A stretch of 64,000 nucleotides of DNA. It comes from Sphingomonas turrisvirgatae. Its GTDB lineage: Bacteria; Pseudomonadota; Alphaproteobacteria; Sphingomonadales; Sphingomonadaceae. The stretch is from assembly GCF_001721295.1 (NCBI RefSeq), contig NZ_MDDS01000010.1, positions 1 through 64,000 on the forward strand, in the 5' to 3' direction. A program made the position numbers and the translations under genes. Shown piece by piece: positions 62,743 to 64,000 of this stretch. The notes under the pieces were generated by a model. It was not told where the DNA came from. It saw only the letters and a list, made by a program, of their open reading frames with translations, and ran no database searches. The stretch's first letter is position 1; every line of letters begins with the position of its first letter.

Positions 62743-63768
62743 ATGCCTCTCAAAAGTGCTGTCTATGTTGAAAAGGGCCGATTCGAACTTGCCGAGGGCA
62801 AGCGCCTCGAGCCGCAGGCCGGTGAAGTCACCATCCGCGTCGGCTATGTCGGTCTGTGTGGCACCGACCTTCACGTCTATCACGGAAACATGGACCATCG
62901 CGTCTGCCCGCCGGGCGTGATCGGACACGAGATGTCGGGCGTTATCGAAGCCGTAGCCAATGATGTCGAGGGCTTTGCCGCCGGTGAGCGCGTCGTGGTT
63001 CGCCCGCTCGACTATTGCGGCGATTGCCCGGCGTGCTCGGCGGGTCATTCGCACATCTGCCACAACCTTAAATTCATGGGCATCGACACCGCCGGTGCCC
63101 TGCAATCCTACTGGACGGTGAAGGCGCGCACGCTGCACAAGCTTCCCGCGAATGTCGATCTGCGCCGCGGCGCGCTGGTCGAGCCGCTGGCGGTGGCCTG
63201 TCACGATGTCGCGCGTGCGCGCGTCGCGGCAGGCGAGAAGGTCGTGGTTCTGGGCGGCGGGCCTATCGGCCAGTTGATTGCACTGGTTGCGCGCGCACGG
63301 GGCGCCGACGTGCTGATATCGGAACCGACCGCCGTGCGGCGGGCCTATGCCGCCAATGCGGGCTTCGCGACCTTCGACCCTGCTACAGGCGACCTTGCCG
63401 CGCATGTGATGGACTGGACCGGGACCAAGGGCGCTGACGTTGTTTTCGAGGTCGCGGGTGTTCAAGCCACCGTCAGCGCCATGACCGATATCGCCGCCGT
63501 GCGCGGCCGCATCTGCATGGTCGCTATCCATTCAACCAAGCCGCAGGTGGATCTGTTCCGCTTCTTCTGGCGCGAGCTCGAACTGGTGGGCGCCCGTGTG
63601 TACGAGGCAGTCGATTTCGATGCCGCAATTGCCCTGATCGCCAGCGGCCAGGTCGATGTCGATGCGCTGATCACATCGGTCCATCCGATCGACCAGGTTC
63701 AGGCCGCGTTCGAAACGCTCGACAGCCCCGATCCAGGTATGAAAACATTGCTGGAGTGCGAGGCATGA
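62743..63768 (+). CDS. Zinc-dependent alcohol dehydrogenase, candidate 2-keto-3-deoxy-L-galactonate 5-dehydrogenase
   Basis: A 341-residue medium-chain dehydrogenase. Catalytic zinc ligands are in L-C-G-T-D-L-H and I-G-H-E-M-S-G, and structural zinc cysteines are in C-G-D-C-P-A-C-S-A-G-H-S-H-I-C. The NAD loop is V-L-G-G-G-P-I-G near residue 170. It resembles L-galactonate and sorbitol-type dehydrogenases. Placed between cycloisomerase and a KduD-like reductase, it would oxidise 2-keto-3-deoxy-L-galactonate to the 2,5-diketo acid. Its stop overlaps the next gene by ATGA. Confidence 0.85.
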   Translation: MPLKSAVYVEKGRFELAEGKRLEPQAGEVTIRVGYVGLCGTDLHVYHGNMDHRVCPPGVIGHEMSGVIEAVANDVEGFAAGERVVVRPLDYCGDCPACSAGHSHICHNLKFMGIDTAGALQSYWTVKARTLHKLPANVDLRRGALVEPLAVACHDVARARVAAGEKVVVLGGGPIGQLIALVARARGADVLISEPTAVRRAYAANAGFATFDPATGDLAAHVMDWTGTKGADVVFEVAGVQATVSAMTDIAAVRGRICMVAIHSTKPQVDLFRFFWRELELVGARVYEAVDFDAAIALIASGQVDVDALITSVHPIDQVQAAFETLDSPDPGMKTLLECEA

Positions 63769-64000
63769 GCGCCGCTGAACTATTCGACCTGACTGGCCAA
63801 GTGGCACTGGTAACCGGTTGCCGCCGCGGCATCGGCATGGCCATGGCCCTGGCGCTTGCCGAAGCAGGAGCGGATATCATCGGCGTATCGGCTTCGCTCG
63901 AGCCGGGGGACGAGGTGGCACGCGCAATTCGCGCGGCCGGCCGTGACTTCCAAGGCTATCGCTGCGATTTCGCCGATCGGGCCGCACTCAAGTCGACGAT
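63765..64000 (+). CDS. KduD-like SDR oxidoreductase, cut by the window edge
   Basis: The first 78 codons are present. The opening L-F-D-L-T-G-Q-V-A-L-V-T-G-C-R-R-G-I-G-M and A-E-A-G-A-D-I-I-G-V-S are close to KduD, which reduces 2,5-diketo-3-deoxygluconate to 2-keto-3-deoxygluconate. This is the reaction needed after the zinc dehydrogenase in anhydrogalactose catabolism. The catalytic tyrosine is beyond the window. ATGA overlap with the preceding gene indicates one operon. Confidence 0.8.
   Translation, partial: MSAAELFDLTGQVALVTGCRRGIGMAMALALAEAGADIIGVSASLEPGDEVARAIRAAGRDFQGYRCDFADRAALKST

Noticed and set aside
1-64000. CRISPR arrays, rRNA and tRNA genes
   Set aside because: No regularly spaced short repeats, rRNA-like sequence or tRNA T-loop with acceptor pairing was noticed in the intergenic regions; a covariance-model scan was not possible.

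Overview
This window looks like the chromosome of a Sphingomonas-type alphaproteobacterium (Sphingomonadaceae). It is GC-rich. The taxonomic clues are an imuA-imuB-dnaE2 mutagenesis operon, LexA boxes of the alphaproteobacterial form GTTC-N7-GTTC, a MucR/Ros regulator without zinc cysteines, a COG3650-type lipoprotein, and the SapC plus tryptophan-halogenase-like pair common in sphingomonad and caulobacter polysaccharide loci. The sequence is consistent with the genus, but no rRNA or ribosomal gene is present to prove it.

Region 1 (1-9.4 kb) is an accessory patch. An IS66-family right end interrupts a PRTase-CE-like gene just before its expected PRPP-binding loop. A second IS66 remnant carries a pRiA4b ORF-3-type passenger gene. 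Then come a MucR-like regulator, a C5-cytosine methyltransferase translationally coupled to a putative PD-(D/E)xK restriction endonuclease, a SulP permease, a broken non-specific nuclease gene, a glutaredoxin-MauE fusion divergent from a MerR regulator across a mercury-type operator, and a broken serine recombinase.

Region 2 (9.9-28.3 kb) is rich in stress and DNA-damage genes. It holds a hemerythrin-domain protein, a shortened Mfd-like translocase coupled to a PRC-barrel membrane protein, a COG3650 lipoprotein, a GIY-YIG-like protein, an App1-type phosphatase, the imuA-imuB-dnaE2 operon behind a perfect LexA box, a YegD-like Hsp70, and two divergent SRAP genes sharing a second perfect LexA box. 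One of these SRAP proteins has lost most catalytic residues.

Region 3 (28.5-43.6 kb) is dominated by membrane proteins: DUF2254, DUF421, MscS, a CPA1 antiporter, NhaA, a K+ channel with RCK domains, an SLC13 permease, DUF202 and a CPA2 antiporter. A small sugar-acid set (2-hydroxyacid dehydrogenase, ACS-type MFS transporter, SMP-30 lactonase) is embedded in it.

Region 4 (43.8 kb to the right edge) is the most interesting part. It is an apparent agar (galactose plus 3,6-anhydro-L-galactose) utilisation locus. It has an exported GH50 beta-agarase, a sugar-porter MFS, an aldehyde dehydrogenase placed as anhydrogalactose dehydrogenase, two almost identical copies of an enolase-superfamily protein resembling 3,6-anhydro-L-galactonate cycloisomerase, a zinc alcohol dehydrogenase and a KduD-like SDR for the following oxidation/reduction, DgoK and DgoA for 2-keto-3-deoxy-galactonate, an aldose 1-epimerase, an FCD-type GntR regulator, and accessory PhoD-like, CRTAC1-like, SapC and halogenase-like proteins. 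TTGTCGACAA-like sites precede most of these transcription units and suggest one regulon. The 1167-bp direct repeats carrying the duplicated cycloisomerase flank about 12 kb of the locus. No TonB receptor, GH117 neoagarobiose hydrolase or KDG kinase is in the window; they may lie beyond the right edge.
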